Source: Gammaproteobacteria bacterium (GTDB lineage: Bacteria > Pseudomonadota > Gammaproteobacteria > HK1). From it: DNA of 58,876 nucleotides. Within the stretch, counting starts at the first letter, position 1. Every line of letters begins with the position of its first letter. Below the pieces are notes generated by a model, which had not been told where the DNA came from, made no database searches, and worked only from the letters and a program-made list of their open reading frames with translations. The stretch is taken from assembly GCA_022824305.1 (NCBI GenBank), contig JAJEAD010000082.1, positions 1 to 58,876 of the forward strand, read 5' to 3'. Both the position numbers and the translations under genes were made by a program. Shown here in pieces: positions 1 through 8,497 of the stretch.

Positions 1-149
1 CCGCCCCGGGAGGGATCCGCAAGACGCTCGTGTAACCGGTCCTCGATCACGCAGTTGTAGTGCCACTCCCTGTCTTCGTGCGCCGCAACTGACTGATGTG
101 CAATGAGATTATTCGAGGGGTGGTAAAGATGGGCTAGCGGAAGGCGCAC
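1..149 (-). CDS. possible partial coding region running off the window edge
   Basis: An open minus-strand frame runs from a GTG at 149 to the window edge with no stop. It encodes roughly 49 residues of normal-looking composition, including the stretch AHEDREWHYNCVIEDRL. It begins about 30 bp after the stop of the racemase-like gene on the same strand, so it could be the next gene of that unit. The start is uncertain: the frame stays open upstream to the racemase stop and the purine stretch GGGGGA sits only one base before the GTG. I do not recognise a family, and the call rests on composition and context only. Confidence 0.3.
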   Translation of the reverse strand, partial: MRLPLAHLYHPSNNLIAHQSVAAHEDREWHYNCVIEDRLHERLADPSRG

Positions 150-179
150 ATCCCCCGGAAGCGCCGGCAGGCCGCGCTC

Positions 180-947
180 TCAGATGCCGCCGAGCAGCAC
201 CCCGCAGTCCTCGACGCGGCAGTCGTGCCCGAGGAGGAGCAGGCTGTGCCAGAGCGTCGCCGGGTTGCCGGCGACTACGGGCCGGCCGATGGATGCCTCG
301 ATCTCGCCGATTACGGGGAGGCTGCTGATCGCGGTGTCCGGAATGAGCAGCGGATGTGAACGCGCGGACAGGGCGCGGTGGAAGCGCAGCACCTCTCCTT
401 GGATGTCGAGCTCGGAGGAGGCGAGCTCGTCGTCGCAGTCCAGGGACACCATCGCGGCCACCCCCACCCCGGCATCGTCGAGAAAGCGGAGAAAGCGGTG
501 GGTGGTCGGCGCCGGGTAGGCGCTCACCACGTCCACGGTCTCCGCGCCGAGCACCCGCACCGCTTCCAGCATCGCGAGCGAGGTGCTGGTGGCGGGACGG
601 CCGGCCGCCCGCGCAATCGCCGCGGCCTGCGCGCGCGACCACTCGAGCCCGCCGATGAAGCTCGCGCAGGTGCAGGGCCACGCGATCAGGTCGCAGCCCG
701 CCTCCCCGAGCTCACGGGCGGCGGCGACGAGCTTGTCCTCGCGGCCGGTGTCGAGGACCGATTCGACGCTGTGGCGGCCGTCCGCTTCGCTGAAGGCCTC
801 CACCGTGCGCACCCCGGGGAAACCGAAGTAGCGCATCCAGTGCTCGTAATGGCGCGTCTCCGGGTCTTCCACCCTTGCCACGCCTTCGCCGACCACCTTG
901 GGAATGATCAGCCCCAGGCGCTGTTCCGCCGGCCCGGCTCCGTGCAC
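180..947 (-). CDS. Asp/Glu racemase superfamily protein (maleate isomerase / arylmalonate decarboxylase-like)
   Basis: Encodes 255 residues, the usual length for the maleate isomerase and arylmalonate decarboxylase branch. The N-terminal LGLIIP strand and the motif WPCTCASFIGG (Cys92 and Cys94) occupy the first catalytic half. The second half, around LIPDTAISSLPVIGEIE (residues 201-217), has Asp204-Thr205 where isomerases of this family normally carry the second catalytic Cys-Thr. The C-terminal segment GRPVVAGNPATLWHSLL is typical of the family. Translation appears to begin at a GTG. It lies on the same strand as the DUF3830 gene 25 bp upstream, suggesting co-transcription, and near amine-oxidase and MttB-like genes. 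A cytosolic role on a small dicarboxylate or 2-aryl acid is inferred; the exact reaction cannot be read from sequence. Confidence 0.75.
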   Translation of the reverse strand: MHGAGPAEQRLGLIIPKVVGEGVARVEDPETRHYEHWMRYFGFPGVRTVEAFSEADGRHSVESVLDTGREDKLVAAARELGEAGCDLIAWPCTCASFIGGLEWSRAQAAAIARAAGRPATSTSLAMLEAVRVLGAETVDVVSAYPAPTTHRFLRFLDDAGVGVAAMVSLDCDDELASSELDIQGEVLRFHRALSARSHPLLIPDTAISSLPVIGEIEASIGRPVVAGNPATLWHSLLLLGHDCRVEDCGVLLGGI

Positions 948-972
948 GGGACCCTCTCCCGCTCCGGCGGCG

Positions 973-1491
973 TCAGTCCGCCTCGATGTACATGGTCTCG
1001 CCGGTGGCGCCGGCGAACCACACGTCGCGGCAGGCGTCCGAGAACTCCTCCAGCGCCTCGAAGGAGGTGCCGGTGGCGAAGAGGGAACCCGGGAGAACCC
1101 CGTAAGGGCTGATCAGGCTGTTGCCGCGCTCGTAGAAGAACGCGAAGTCGAGGAGCCGGCCCTCCGCGTCGGGAGTGAGGTCCTGGCCCGACAGGGTGTT
1201 CCCGCCCGCGAACCCCCCGGTATGGCGCGCGCTCACCGGCACGAAGAGCAGGTCTCCCGGTCCCGGGTAGATGCAGGTCCACTCCTGGGGCGGCTCGGGG
1301 TCCGGCAACGACACCAGGACATATATCTCGTTGTTCGCGTACTTGGCGTGATAGACCTGCTCCTCCACCGGCAGCATTCCGGCTACCGCGGCGCAGGTCT
1401 CGGGCGAGCGGTCCCAGCGCATCCTGAGCCGGACGCTCGCGCCGCGGCGGCGCAGACCGAGACGTATGAAGTGCGGCTCTCTCTCGCTCAT
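973..1491 (-). CDS. DUF3830 family cyclophilin-like protein
   Basis: Encodes 172 residues from the ATG at 1491 (MSEREPHFIRL). The upstream in-frame extension is Arg/Pro-rich shadow sequence and overlaps the divergent promoter, so I rejected it. The sequence matches the DUF3830 pattern: a beta-rich core with EIYVLVSLPDPEPPQEW, then YPGPGDLLFVPV, the FAFFYERGNSLISPYG segment and a C-terminal VWFAGATGETMYIE. This family has a cyclophilin-like beta-barrel and is often found beside Asp/Glu racemase-like and amidohydrolase genes in catabolic clusters; its biochemical role is unknown. It is divergent from the FAD oxidoreductase and probably co-transcribed with the racemase-like gene that follows it. 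Confidence 0.7.
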   Translation of the reverse strand: MSEREPHFIRLGLRRRGASVRLRMRWDRSPETCAAVAGMLPVEEQVYHAKYANNEIYVLVSLPDPEPPQEWTCIYPGPGDLLFVPVSARHTGGFAGGNTLSGQDLTPDAEGRLLDFAFFYERGNSLISPYGVLPGSLFATGTSFEALEEFSDACRDVWFAGATGETMYIEAD

Positions 1492-1549
1492 GCTCGTGCC
1501 CCTCGCTCGGTGGCCTTCCGCCCGCGCTACGCGACGGCGATCCGGCCGC

Positions 1550-1587
1550 AGTATACGACGCCGGCCCGCCCCACGGTGGTGCATAAT
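1550..1587. promoter_or_regulatory. putative divergent promoter elements between DUF3830 and FAD oxidoreductase genes
   Basis: The 148-bp divergent spacer holds two -10-like hexamers in otherwise GC-rich DNA: TATACT on the minus strand (1550-1555) reading toward the DUF3830 gene, and CATAAT on the plus strand (1582-1587) reading toward the oxidoreductase. No good -35 is visible for either, so this is tentative. Confidence 0.3.
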
Positions 1588-1639
1588 CCGCGCGCGCGGC
1601 GAGCGTGGCCGTGCTCGGGCCCTGGAACCGGGAGAGCGC

Positions 1640-2821
1640 ATGAAACCCTCCTACGACGTGGTGATCATCGGCGGCGGCGTCACCGGAGGCGCCACCGCCT
1701 GCTTTCTCGCCGCGGAAGCGGAGTTCCCGGGCACGGTGCTCGTGGTGGAGCGGGATCCGACCTACGAGTTCGCGCCCTCCGCGCGCTCGACCGGCGGGTT
1801 CCGGCAGCAGTTCTCCACCCCGGAGAACATCGAGATCGGCCTCTTCGGCGCCCACTTCTTCAAGAACGCGGAACGCTACCTCGCGGTCGACGGAGAGACG
1901 CCGGACATCGGGGTGCGGGAAGGCGGGTATCTCCTGCTCGCGACTCCGGAGGCGCTGCCGATCATGGCGGAGAACAACCGAACCCAGCGCGCCTGCGGCG
2001 CGGAGGTGCACTTCCAGGACCCGGACGCGCTGCGGGCGCGCTTTCCGTGGATCGACCCCGTGGGGCTCGCCGGAGGCTTCCTGGGCGTGCGCAACGAAGG
2101 CTGGGTCGATCCCTGGTCGCTGGTACAGGCCTACCGGAGAAAGGCGCGGTCGGGAGGGGTGGAGTACGTCGCCGACGAGGTGCTCGAGCTCGAATGCCGG
2201 GACTCCCGAGTCCATTCACTCCGGCTTCGCGACGGGGGACGTATCGGGGTGGGCGCGGTCGTCAACGCCGCCGGCGCGCGCGACGGAGCCGGCCTCGCCG
2301 CGCAGGTCGGAGTGGCGCTACCCATCGAGCCGCGCAAGCGCTGCACCTTCGTGTTCGAGTGCCGGGAGGAGATCGGCCCCGCCCCGCTCACGGTGTCCCC
2401 GAAGGGCGTCGCCTTTCGGCCGGAAGGCCGGGGCTTCATCAGCAACACGGCCCCTCCGCCGGACCGCGACCCGGCCTGCGAGAACACCGAGGTCGAGCAC
2501 TGGCAATTCGAGGAGATCGTCTGGCCGGCGCTCGCGGAGCGGGTTCCCGCCTTCGAGGCGATCAAGGTGACGAACTCCTGGTGCTGCCACTACGACTTCA
2601 ACACCCTCGACGAGAACGTCATCGTCGGCCGCCCTCCGGACGTGGAAAACTTCTACGTCGCGATCGGGTTCTCGGGGCACGGACTGCAGCAGTCGCCGGC
2701 AATCGGCCGGGCCTTGAGCGAGCTCCTGACCTTTGGCGAGTACCGAACGCTCGACCTCAGCCGCTTCGGATACGAGCGGGTCGTCCGGGGCGAGCCGCTG
2801 CTGGAGACCAACTGCTGGTAG
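1640..2821 (+). CDS. FAD-dependent amine/amino-acid oxidoreductase (DAO family)
   Basis: Encodes 393 residues starting at MKPSYDVVIIGGGVTGG, where GxGxxG (residues 11-16) binds the FAD ADP moiety. It belongs to the DAO fold of sarcosine, dimethylglycine and D-amino-acid oxidases: STGGFRQQFS near residue 50 matches the STGG-type segment beside the flavin, VNAAGA near residue 210 is the conserved second dinucleotide-binding strand, and a C-terminal GFSGHGLQQSPAIGR closes the flavin site. It is preceded by a GGAGAG ribosome-binding site. The MttB-like methyltransferase lies immediately downstream in convergent orientation. Oxidative N-demethylation or deamination of a small amine is the likely role; the substrate is not determinable from sequence. 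Confidence 0.85.
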   Translation: MKPSYDVVIIGGGVTGGATACFLAAEAEFPGTVLVVERDPTYEFAPSARSTGGFRQQFSTPENIEIGLFGAHFFKNAERYLAVDGETPDIGVREGGYLLLATPEALPIMAENNRTQRACGAEVHFQDPDALRARFPWIDPVGLAGGFLGVRNEGWVDPWSLVQAYRRKARSGGVEYVADEVLELECRDSRVHSLRLRDGGRIGVGAVVNAAGARDGAGLAAQVGVALPIEPRKRCTFVFECREEIGPAPLTVSPKGVAFRPEGRGFISNTAPPPDRDPACENTEVEHWQFEEIVWPALAERVPAFEAIKVTNSWCCHYDFNTLDENVIVGRPPDVENFYVAIGFSGHGLQQSPAIGRALSELLTFGEYRTLDLSRFGYERVVRGEPLLETNCW

Positions 2822-2839
2822 CGGCGCCCGCCTGCGCGC

Positions 2840-4408
2840 CTACCAGCGCGCGCATTCCGGGCGCATGTCCTCGGGCGACAGGTGGATGTCGAAGCGCTCC
2901 CGGATTCGGGCGTCGGCCTCGGGCGCTATCGTCTGCGGGTAGTGGGTGGAAAGTATCTCGCGCACCCGCTCGTGGGCGCGCTGGAAGATGTCGCGGCTGC
3001 CGTCCTCCTCCCACACCGCCGGCGTGTTTCGATCTCCGAGCTCGGGGAAGAGGTACTCGGTCTGCATGAGGTTGAGGGTCTGCTCGTGCCCGAGGAAGTG
3101 CCCCGGGCCGGCCACCGCCTGCTCGATCACCGGCACCGAGAGCGTATCCTCCGTCACCTCGATGCCGCGCAGCACCCGCAGGATGTTGCCCATCATCTCG
3201 TTGTCGATGGCAAGGGCCTCGTATGAGCAGCCGAGCAGCGCGCCCTGCATGCCGGCCGATTCGTAGACGAAGTTGGCCCCGCTCATCCCCACCAGCAGGT
3301 TCGTGATCGCCTTCTCGTAGCCGGCCTGGTTGTCCGGCACCTTGGAGTCGGTCATTCCCGCCGCGACGCCGGAGGGCAGTCCGTACCAGTTCGCGATCTG
3401 CGCCGCACCGGCGTTGAGCAGCGCCTCCTCCGGCCCGCCGCCGGAAAAGGCCCCGGTGCGCAGATCGGAAGTGAAGGGCCAGTTGCTGAAGATTACCGGG
3501 TGACCGGGACGCACGAGGTTGATGAGCACGAGTCCCCCGAGCGCTTCCGCCGTGGTCTGCACCAGGGTGCCGGCGAGCGAGGCGGGCGAAGTGGCGCCGG
3601 CCTGCGCCGCGATGATGAGGTTCACCGGCATGCCGTTGCGGGCCGCCGCGACATTCACCTCGCTGTTCTCGGGCGCGAACTTGAGCGGCGGCACGATGGC
3701 GGTGGAATGCACCTTGCAGAAGGGGCGGCGCGAGAAGCGGCCCTCGCCGCCCAGCATCATGTCGAACATCTCGACCACCGGTGCGACGTTGCCGGCCTCG
3801 TTGAAGCTGACACCGATCGCCTTGGTGGTGGAGGCGGCGGTGGCATAGGCCATGTTGAGGTCCATCGCCGTCCAGTCCTCGATCTCGGCCGGGACCACGG
3901 TACGCGAGTACCAGGCGAGGTTCGGGAGGCGATCGACGAGGCGTCCGAAATCGTAGATGTCGTGCAGGGTGGAGGGGCGGTAGCGCCCGGTTCCGAAGTC
4001 CGGGACGCTCACCGCCGCGCCCGCGGTGCCGAAGTGCACTCGGCTGCCGCTTATCTCCAGGTCGTGCTCGGGCTCGCGGCCGTGGAAGACGAAGGAGCGG
4101 CAGGCGCCGGCGATCACGTCCTCGACCAGGGCGCGGGGAAACTTGATCCGGCCCTCTTCCGTGATCTCGCAGCCCTTGTTCGCGGCGAGCTCGTAGAGGA
4201 TGGGAATGGCGTCGCCCATTCCGACCCGCTCGAGCACCGTCAGGGCCGCTTCGTGTATCCGCTCGATCTCGTGCGTGCCGAGCGGCCGATAGAGATCGAC
4301 CTCGATTCCGCTGCGGATGACCTTGCCGACGTCCTGCAGAGCCGCTTCGCGTGCACGCTTGCGCATCGCGCGACCTCTGCGCCCTGCCCTGGTTCTCTCC
4401 TCGCTCAT
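2840..4408 (-). CDS. trimethylamine methyltransferase family protein (MttB-like, non-pyrrolysine)
   Basis: Encodes 522 residues, the usual size for the MttB/MtgB superfamily. Family hallmarks include HEAALTVLERVGM near the N-terminus, the glycine-rich SGGGPEEALLNAGAAQ and GLPSGVAAGMTDSK region, and the LGCSYEALAIDNEMM segment. There is no in-frame UAG, so it is one of the non-pyrrolysine members; characterised relatives move a methyl group from quaternary amines such as glycine betaine to a corrinoid protein. No corrinoid-binding partner is encoded in this window. Met15 (MRKRARE) is an alternative start. The nearby FAD oxidase and DUF3830 genes support a methylated-amine catabolic locus, which is inference. 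Confidence 0.85.
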   Translation of the reverse strand: MSEERTRAGRRGRAMRKRAREAALQDVGKVIRSGIEVDLYRPLGTHEIERIHEAALTVLERVGMGDAIPILYELAANKGCEITEEGRIKFPRALVEDVIAGACRSFVFHGREPEHDLEISGSRVHFGTAGAAVSVPDFGTGRYRPSTLHDIYDFGRLVDRLPNLAWYSRTVVPAEIEDWTAMDLNMAYATAASTTKAIGVSFNEAGNVAPVVEMFDMMLGGEGRFSRRPFCKVHSTAIVPPLKFAPENSEVNVAAARNGMPVNLIIAAQAGATSPASLAGTLVQTTAEALGGLVLINLVRPGHPVIFSNWPFTSDLRTGAFSGGGPEEALLNAGAAQIANWYGLPSGVAAGMTDSKVPDNQAGYEKAITNLLVGMSGANFVYESAGMQGALLGCSYEALAIDNEMMGNILRVLRGIEVTEDTLSVPVIEQAVAGPGHFLGHEQTLNLMQTEYLFPELGDRNTPAVWEEDGSRDIFQRAHERVREILSTHYPQTIAPEADARIRERFDIHLSPEDMRPECARW

Positions 4409-4690
4409 CGCGGCCCTCCGTCGCCTTTCAGGTCATCGTTCGCAGTGCGCCGACGCGCTCGTCGTCGCGCGAGAATGGCGCGACCTGCGTCGTGCCCCGA
4501 CCCGCCGCGATTGTATTATGTCCATCGGGGAAGTCGGCCCTACCGTTGCGGGCGGATGGAATCGAGAAGCATCATCGGGCGAGCTGGCCCTCGGCGATTC
4601 CCGGGCAGAGTAAGGTAGCCGTGAACGAGCGGAGGGGTAAAGGGCGATGCAGTATCACCCGAGTCGGCCTCCATTGAGGCAGGGATTCCG

Positions 4691-5632
4691 ATGAGCCGCG
4701 CACCCGACACTGATGAGCAGGTGGTGCGTCCCTCGACGGTCGTTCGCCGAATCATCGGCAGGGAGCGCCTGCCCGAGCTCGTGGCGCGCCGCGACGCACC
4801 GGGCCTCGCGTTTGCGGCGGCGCACCTTGCCCTCCTGGGAGGCAGCGGGTGGGTGCTCTGGAGCCTGCTGGACACCCTGTGGGCAATTCCGCTCACCGTC
4901 GTGCACGGAGTGATCATCGTGCACCTCTTCGCCCCTTTCCACGAGTCTACCCACTACACCGCATTCCGCACCCGCGGGCTCAATGCCGCCACGGGCTGGA
5001 TCAGTGGACTCCTCCTCTTGCTGCCGCCCACGACGTTTCGCTACGAGCACACCGCCCACCACAAGTACACCCAGGATCCCGAACTCGATCCTCAAATGAT
5101 TCCCATGGGCGAGTCCCGACTCGGATTCTGGTACTACGCGAGCGCCGTTCCCTATTTTCGAAACCTCCTGTCCGAGCTCTTCCGGCACTCCCTCGGCCGC
5201 CTGAACGCCGCCGAACGGCGCAACGTGCCTCCCGCGCTGCACCGCATCCTCGTACGCGAGTCAAGAGTGTTCTGGTGCGTCTACGGACTGGTCGCTGCTA
5301 TCTCCATCCACTACGAATCCTGGCTTGCCGTGCAGCTCTGGCTGCTTCCCCGGATCGCGGGCGAGCCGATCATGCGCGTGATTCGAATGTCGGAACACGT
5401 GGGCTGCGCGCGAGCCCCCAGCATGCTCGAGAACACCCGCACCGTGTTCACCGCCGCGCCGCTGCGCCTCCTCGCCTGGAACATGGCCTATCACACGGCG
5501 CACCACGCAATGCCCCAGGCGCCCTTCTTCCGGCTCCCGGCACTCGATGCGCTCTTGCGGGAACACGTCGCGGAAACCCGCAACGGTTACATCGACTTCG
5601 TACGCACCCACCACCAGCGCATGGCGCGCTGA
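4691..5632 (+). CDS. membrane fatty acid desaturase family protein (di-iron, histidine-box)
   Basis: Encodes 313 residues with the three histidine boxes of integral-membrane di-iron desaturases and hydroxylases: HESTH at 84-88, HTAHH at 120-124 and HTAHH at 268-272. Hydrophobic segments lie near residues 40-80 and 100-113, and a further pair near 195-225 carries the NVPP...IAGEP stretch. A GAGG-type ribosome-binding site lies about 10 bp before the ATG. It is a clear paralogue of the desaturase at 13.6-14.6 kb, sharing FRY-H-x3-HH-(K/R)-YTQ and HTAHH/HAEHH contexts. It probably introduces a double bond or hydroxyl group into a lipid acyl chain or isoprenoid at the cytoplasmic membrane; substrate unknown. 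Confidence 0.85.
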   Translation: MSRAPDTDEQVVRPSTVVRRIIGRERLPELVARRDAPGLAFAAAHLALLGGSGWVLWSLLDTLWAIPLTVVHGVIIVHLFAPFHESTHYTAFRTRGLNAATGWISGLLLLLPPTTFRYEHTAHHKYTQDPELDPQMIPMGESRLGFWYYASAVPYFRNLLSELFRHSLGRLNAAERRNVPPALHRILVRESRVFWCVYGLVAAISIHYESWLAVQLWLLPRIAGEPIMRVIRMSEHVGCARAPSMLENTRTVFTAAPLRLLAWNMAYHTAHHAMPQAPFFRLPALDALLREHVAETRNGYIDFVRTHHQRMAR

Positions 5633-5979
5633 GGGCTCCGTACCACTCTCGGCGGGACTCCTGTCGGACAAGAGGCCCGCGGGCGCCGAAGGCCGAGGCG
5701 GTGTCCCGCTTGCGCTTCCCGATGCAAGGGTCGCGCCCCGCATCCCTGATCATTCGAGGTGGAGGATTGCGCACTTCGCCATCGTCATCCGGTCGACGGC
5801 AGGAACAGCGCTTCACAACGCACGGCACATCGACCGAAACTCGCCTGCGACCCGATCCTCATGCCACGATTGTCCGCAGTGCGCGGGATCTCTCGGGGCA
5901 CTTCCACTGACGAAAGCGCGCCGTCGGTTAGTATAGGTTGCTTCGATGGAATGCCGGCGGATTCGGTGAGTCAAGCGCG
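5633..5979. other. 347-bp intergenic region, no gene recognised
   Basis: No open frame with family resemblance and no RNA gene was recognised on either strand. The AT-richer TTAGTATAGG near 5928-5937 could contain a weak -10 element for the downstream acyl-CoA synthetase, but no convincing -35 precedes it. Confidence 0.3.
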
Positions 5980-8088
5980 ATGTCGAATGAATCACTCTCT
6001 CTCGAAAAGCTCTTCAACCCGCGCTCCATCGCCATTGTCGGCGCCTCGAACCGCCCGAACGCATACGGATCCATGGTGCTCGACATGCTCGTGGAGTACC
6101 GATGTCCTCTTCCCATCTATCCGGTGAACCCGCGACGCACCGAGATCAAGGGGATGCGCTGCTACCCCGATCTCGCTTCAGTTCCGGAACCGGTGGACTT
6201 CGCCTACATCGCCCTGCCCGCCGCACTCGGCGCCGACGTGCTCGAGCAGGCGGCGGAGGCCGGCGTCGGCGCGGTGGCGATTCCCGGGAGCGGGTATGCC
6301 GACGGAGGACCGGAAGGCGAAGCCCGGCAGGCGCGCATCGTCGAGATCGCCAACCACCACCGTATCCCGATCTGCGGCCCGAACAACCTCGGCTTCGTCA
6401 GCAACGTGGGTCGGGTAGTCGCGTGGCCCACCCCTATCGCGGAGATCGACGATAGCGCTCGTGTCGCGCTCATCACCCAGAGCGGCTCGGCGGGCATCGC
6501 GATCTCCCAGGACCCTCGCGGTCTGGGACTCGCCTACATGGTGAGCACGGGAAACGAGGCGAACGTCAACGCTGCCGACTACCTCGATTACTTCGCCGGC
6601 AACGATCGCGTGGACGTGATCCTGGTGTACCTGGAAACCCTGCGCGAGCCCGACAAGTTCGCGCGCGCCGCCGACAAGGCCAATGCGGCCGGCAAGCGGA
6701 TTGCCGCGGTCAAGGTCGGCAGAAGTGAGAGCGCGCAGCGCATGGTGGCGGCGCACACCGGGGGCATCGCCGGGGAAGATGCGGTGTACGACTCCTTCTT
6801 CCGCCGGCACGGCATCCTGCGGGCGGAAGACCTCGATGGCCTCGTCGAGACCGGCCTGATGCTCGCGGCGATGCCGCAGGCGCCGCCCCGGGGCGGCGTG
6901 GCGGTCATCACGGTCTCGGGAGGCGAAGCGGCGCTTGCCGCGGACCTCCTCGCCGAGAAAGGCGTCCTCCTCCCGGACTTCGCCCCCCACACGGTGCGCG
7001 CCCTCGAGAGCGCCTTCCCTCCCTTCGCCACTCCCCGCAACCCGGTCGACGCCTACGGCCTCGGATGGGAACGCGAGCGATTCAGCCGAATCGTCCACGC
7101 GGTGCTCGCCGACGGCGCCATCGGCACCGTGGTGTTGTGCATGGATACCTTCGCGCCGGAGGTGGAGACGACGATGCGCGAGGAGCTGACCGAGGTATGC
7201 ACCGAAGCGGCGGGCGGAACCGAGAAGGCCGTCGTGTTCATCAACAACACGAGCGGCGGCGGGATGAACCCCGAAGTTCAGCGGGCGTTGCGCGAGGCGC
7301 AAGTTCCCGCCCTGCTCGGCATGCGCGAAGGCTTGTGCGCGGTCGCGGAATGGCTGCGGGCGGGGGCGCATGGAAAGCGCGTCCGGGAGGACGGCCCTCC
7401 GCTGCCCGCGTCGCGGTGGCGCGCGAAGATCGAGACGGCGCAGGAGGAAGCGCAGCGTTTCGCCCTCCTCCGCGAGGCGGGAGTGCCGATGGTGGAGACC
7501 CGCAGCGTCGCCTCGGCCGACGAAGCGGTGGCGGCCGCGAGCGAGCTCGGCGGAGAGATCGCGTTGAAGGGTAGCGCTCCCGGCCTGCTGCACAAGACTG
7601 AGCACGCGCTGGTCGAGATCGGCCTCCGTGGGGAGGAAGGGATCCGCAACGCCTTCGCCGCGATCGAGCGCCGGCTTCGCCGGACGACGGAGACGAAGGG
7701 CGCGAGCCGGATCCTCGCCCAGCGCATGGCCGGCCCCGGAGTGGAGTTGATCTTCGGGGCAAGACAGGCGGATGCCTTCGGCACGGTGATCGCGGTCGGA
7801 GTCGGCGGCACCCTGGTCGAAGTCATCCGCCAGGTCAGCATTCGCCTCGCACCCGTCGATCGCGAGGCCGCGCTCGCGATGCTGGACGAGACGCCGGCGG
7901 GCCGCCTGTTGCGCGGCGTGCGCGGCCGCGGCCCTTACGACATCGAGGCGGCGGCGGACGCCCTCACCGCATTCGCGCGCCTCGCCCACGCGACGGGCGA
8001 CGCCCTGAGAGCGATCGAGGTCAACCCTCTCATCGTGCTGGAGCAGGGCAAGGGCGTGCTCGGAGTCGACGTCGTGTTCGAGGCTTGA
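5980..8088 (+). CDS. ADP-forming acetate/acyl-CoA synthetase family protein (fused alpha-beta)
   Basis: Encodes 702 residues from the ATG at 5980 (MSNESLSLEKLFNPRSIAIVG); a TTG 42 bp upstream is in frame but the family start fits the ATG. Order: CoA-binding Rossmann domain (SIAIVGASNRPNAYGS), succinyl-CoA-synthetase-like middle with the phosphohistidine-type region RMVAAHTGGIAGED, a flavodoxin-like subdomain, and a C-terminal ATP-grasp domain (GGEIALKGSAPGLLHKTE through GVELIFGARQADAFGTVIAVGVGGTLVE). Such fused enzymes interconvert acyl-CoA, ADP and phosphate with the free acid, CoA and ATP in the cytosol. Substrates range from acetate to aryl acids. It stands alone between the desaturase and a small membrane-protein gene. 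Confidence 0.88.
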   Translation: MSNESLSLEKLFNPRSIAIVGASNRPNAYGSMVLDMLVEYRCPLPIYPVNPRRTEIKGMRCYPDLASVPEPVDFAYIALPAALGADVLEQAAEAGVGAVAIPGSGYADGGPEGEARQARIVEIANHHRIPICGPNNLGFVSNVGRVVAWPTPIAEIDDSARVALITQSGSAGIAISQDPRGLGLAYMVSTGNEANVNAADYLDYFAGNDRVDVILVYLETLREPDKFARAADKANAAGKRIAAVKVGRSESAQRMVAAHTGGIAGEDAVYDSFFRRHGILRAEDLDGLVETGLMLAAMPQAPPRGGVAVITVSGGEAALAADLLAEKGVLLPDFAPHTVRALESAFPPFATPRNPVDAYGLGWERERFSRIVHAVLADGAIGTVVLCMDTFAPEVETTMREELTEVCTEAAGGTEKAVVFINNTSGGGMNPEVQRALREAQVPALLGMREGLCAVAEWLRAGAHGKRVREDGPPLPASRWRAKIETAQEEAQRFALLREAGVPMVETRSVASADEAVAAASELGGEIALKGSAPGLLHKTEHALVEIGLRGEEGIRNAFAAIERRLRRTTETKGASRILAQRMAGPGVELIFGARQADAFGTVIAVGVGGTLVEVIRQVSIRLAPVDREAALAMLDETPAGRLLRGVRGRGPYDIEAAADALTAFARLAHATGDALRAIEVNPLIVLEQGKGVLGVDVVFEA

Positions 8089-8170
8089 GCGAGCGAAGCG
8101 CCACAATGCCCTCCTCTCCTCCGTCCCTGCGATGCGGCCCGGACTGCATCTTCGTTCAGGCGCCAACGGC

Positions 8171-8491
8171 ATGAAGGGCGTTGCCGGATATCTCCTTCTT
8201 GCCATTTCGGCCGCGGCGGCCTGCGGTGGGCTCGGCTTCCTCTACGGATCCCTCTGCGCAATCCTCGCCGCCACGCCGGAGAAGATCGAAGGGGTCCGCA
8301 GCACCGACTGCCGCCTCTGGGCCCGCGCGGGACCGGTGATGGCGGCGGTGGTGGTGGTCGGGGCACTGTTCAACGACCACATCTGGTACGAGTCGCTCGT
8401 CTTCGGTGCGGTGGCTTGGCTGGCGGCCGCTTCGATGCGAGGCGGCATCTACTGGTCCACCACCCGTCGTCTCCAGCGAGCGCAGGAGTAG
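8171..8491 (+). CDS. small hypothetical membrane protein
   Basis: Encodes about 106 residues from the ATG at 8171; an upstream in-frame start at 8132 adds 13 polar residues. Three hydrophobic stretches are visible: GYLLLAISAAAACGGLGFLYG at the N-terminus, AGPVMAAVVVVGALF in the middle and LVFGAVAWLAAAS near the C-terminus. That predicts a small inner-membrane protein with a basic tail (TTRRLQRAQE). It ends 6 bp before the GTG of the SulP transporter, so the two are probably translated from one message. No family recognised; an accessory role for the transporter is only a contextual guess. Confidence 0.6.
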   Translation: MKGVAGYLLLAISAAAACGGLGFLYGSLCAILAATPEKIEGVRSTDCRLWARAGPVMAAVVVVGALFNDHIWYESLVFGAVAWLAAASMRGGIYWSTTRRLQRAQE

Positions 8492-8497
8492 CCGCGC

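Noticed and set aside
898..3069. Very long open frame on the plus strand across four genes
   Set aside because: Arg/Pro/Gly-rich shadow caused by GC-biased third positions of genes on the other strand and frame; no family motif and no ribosome-binding site.
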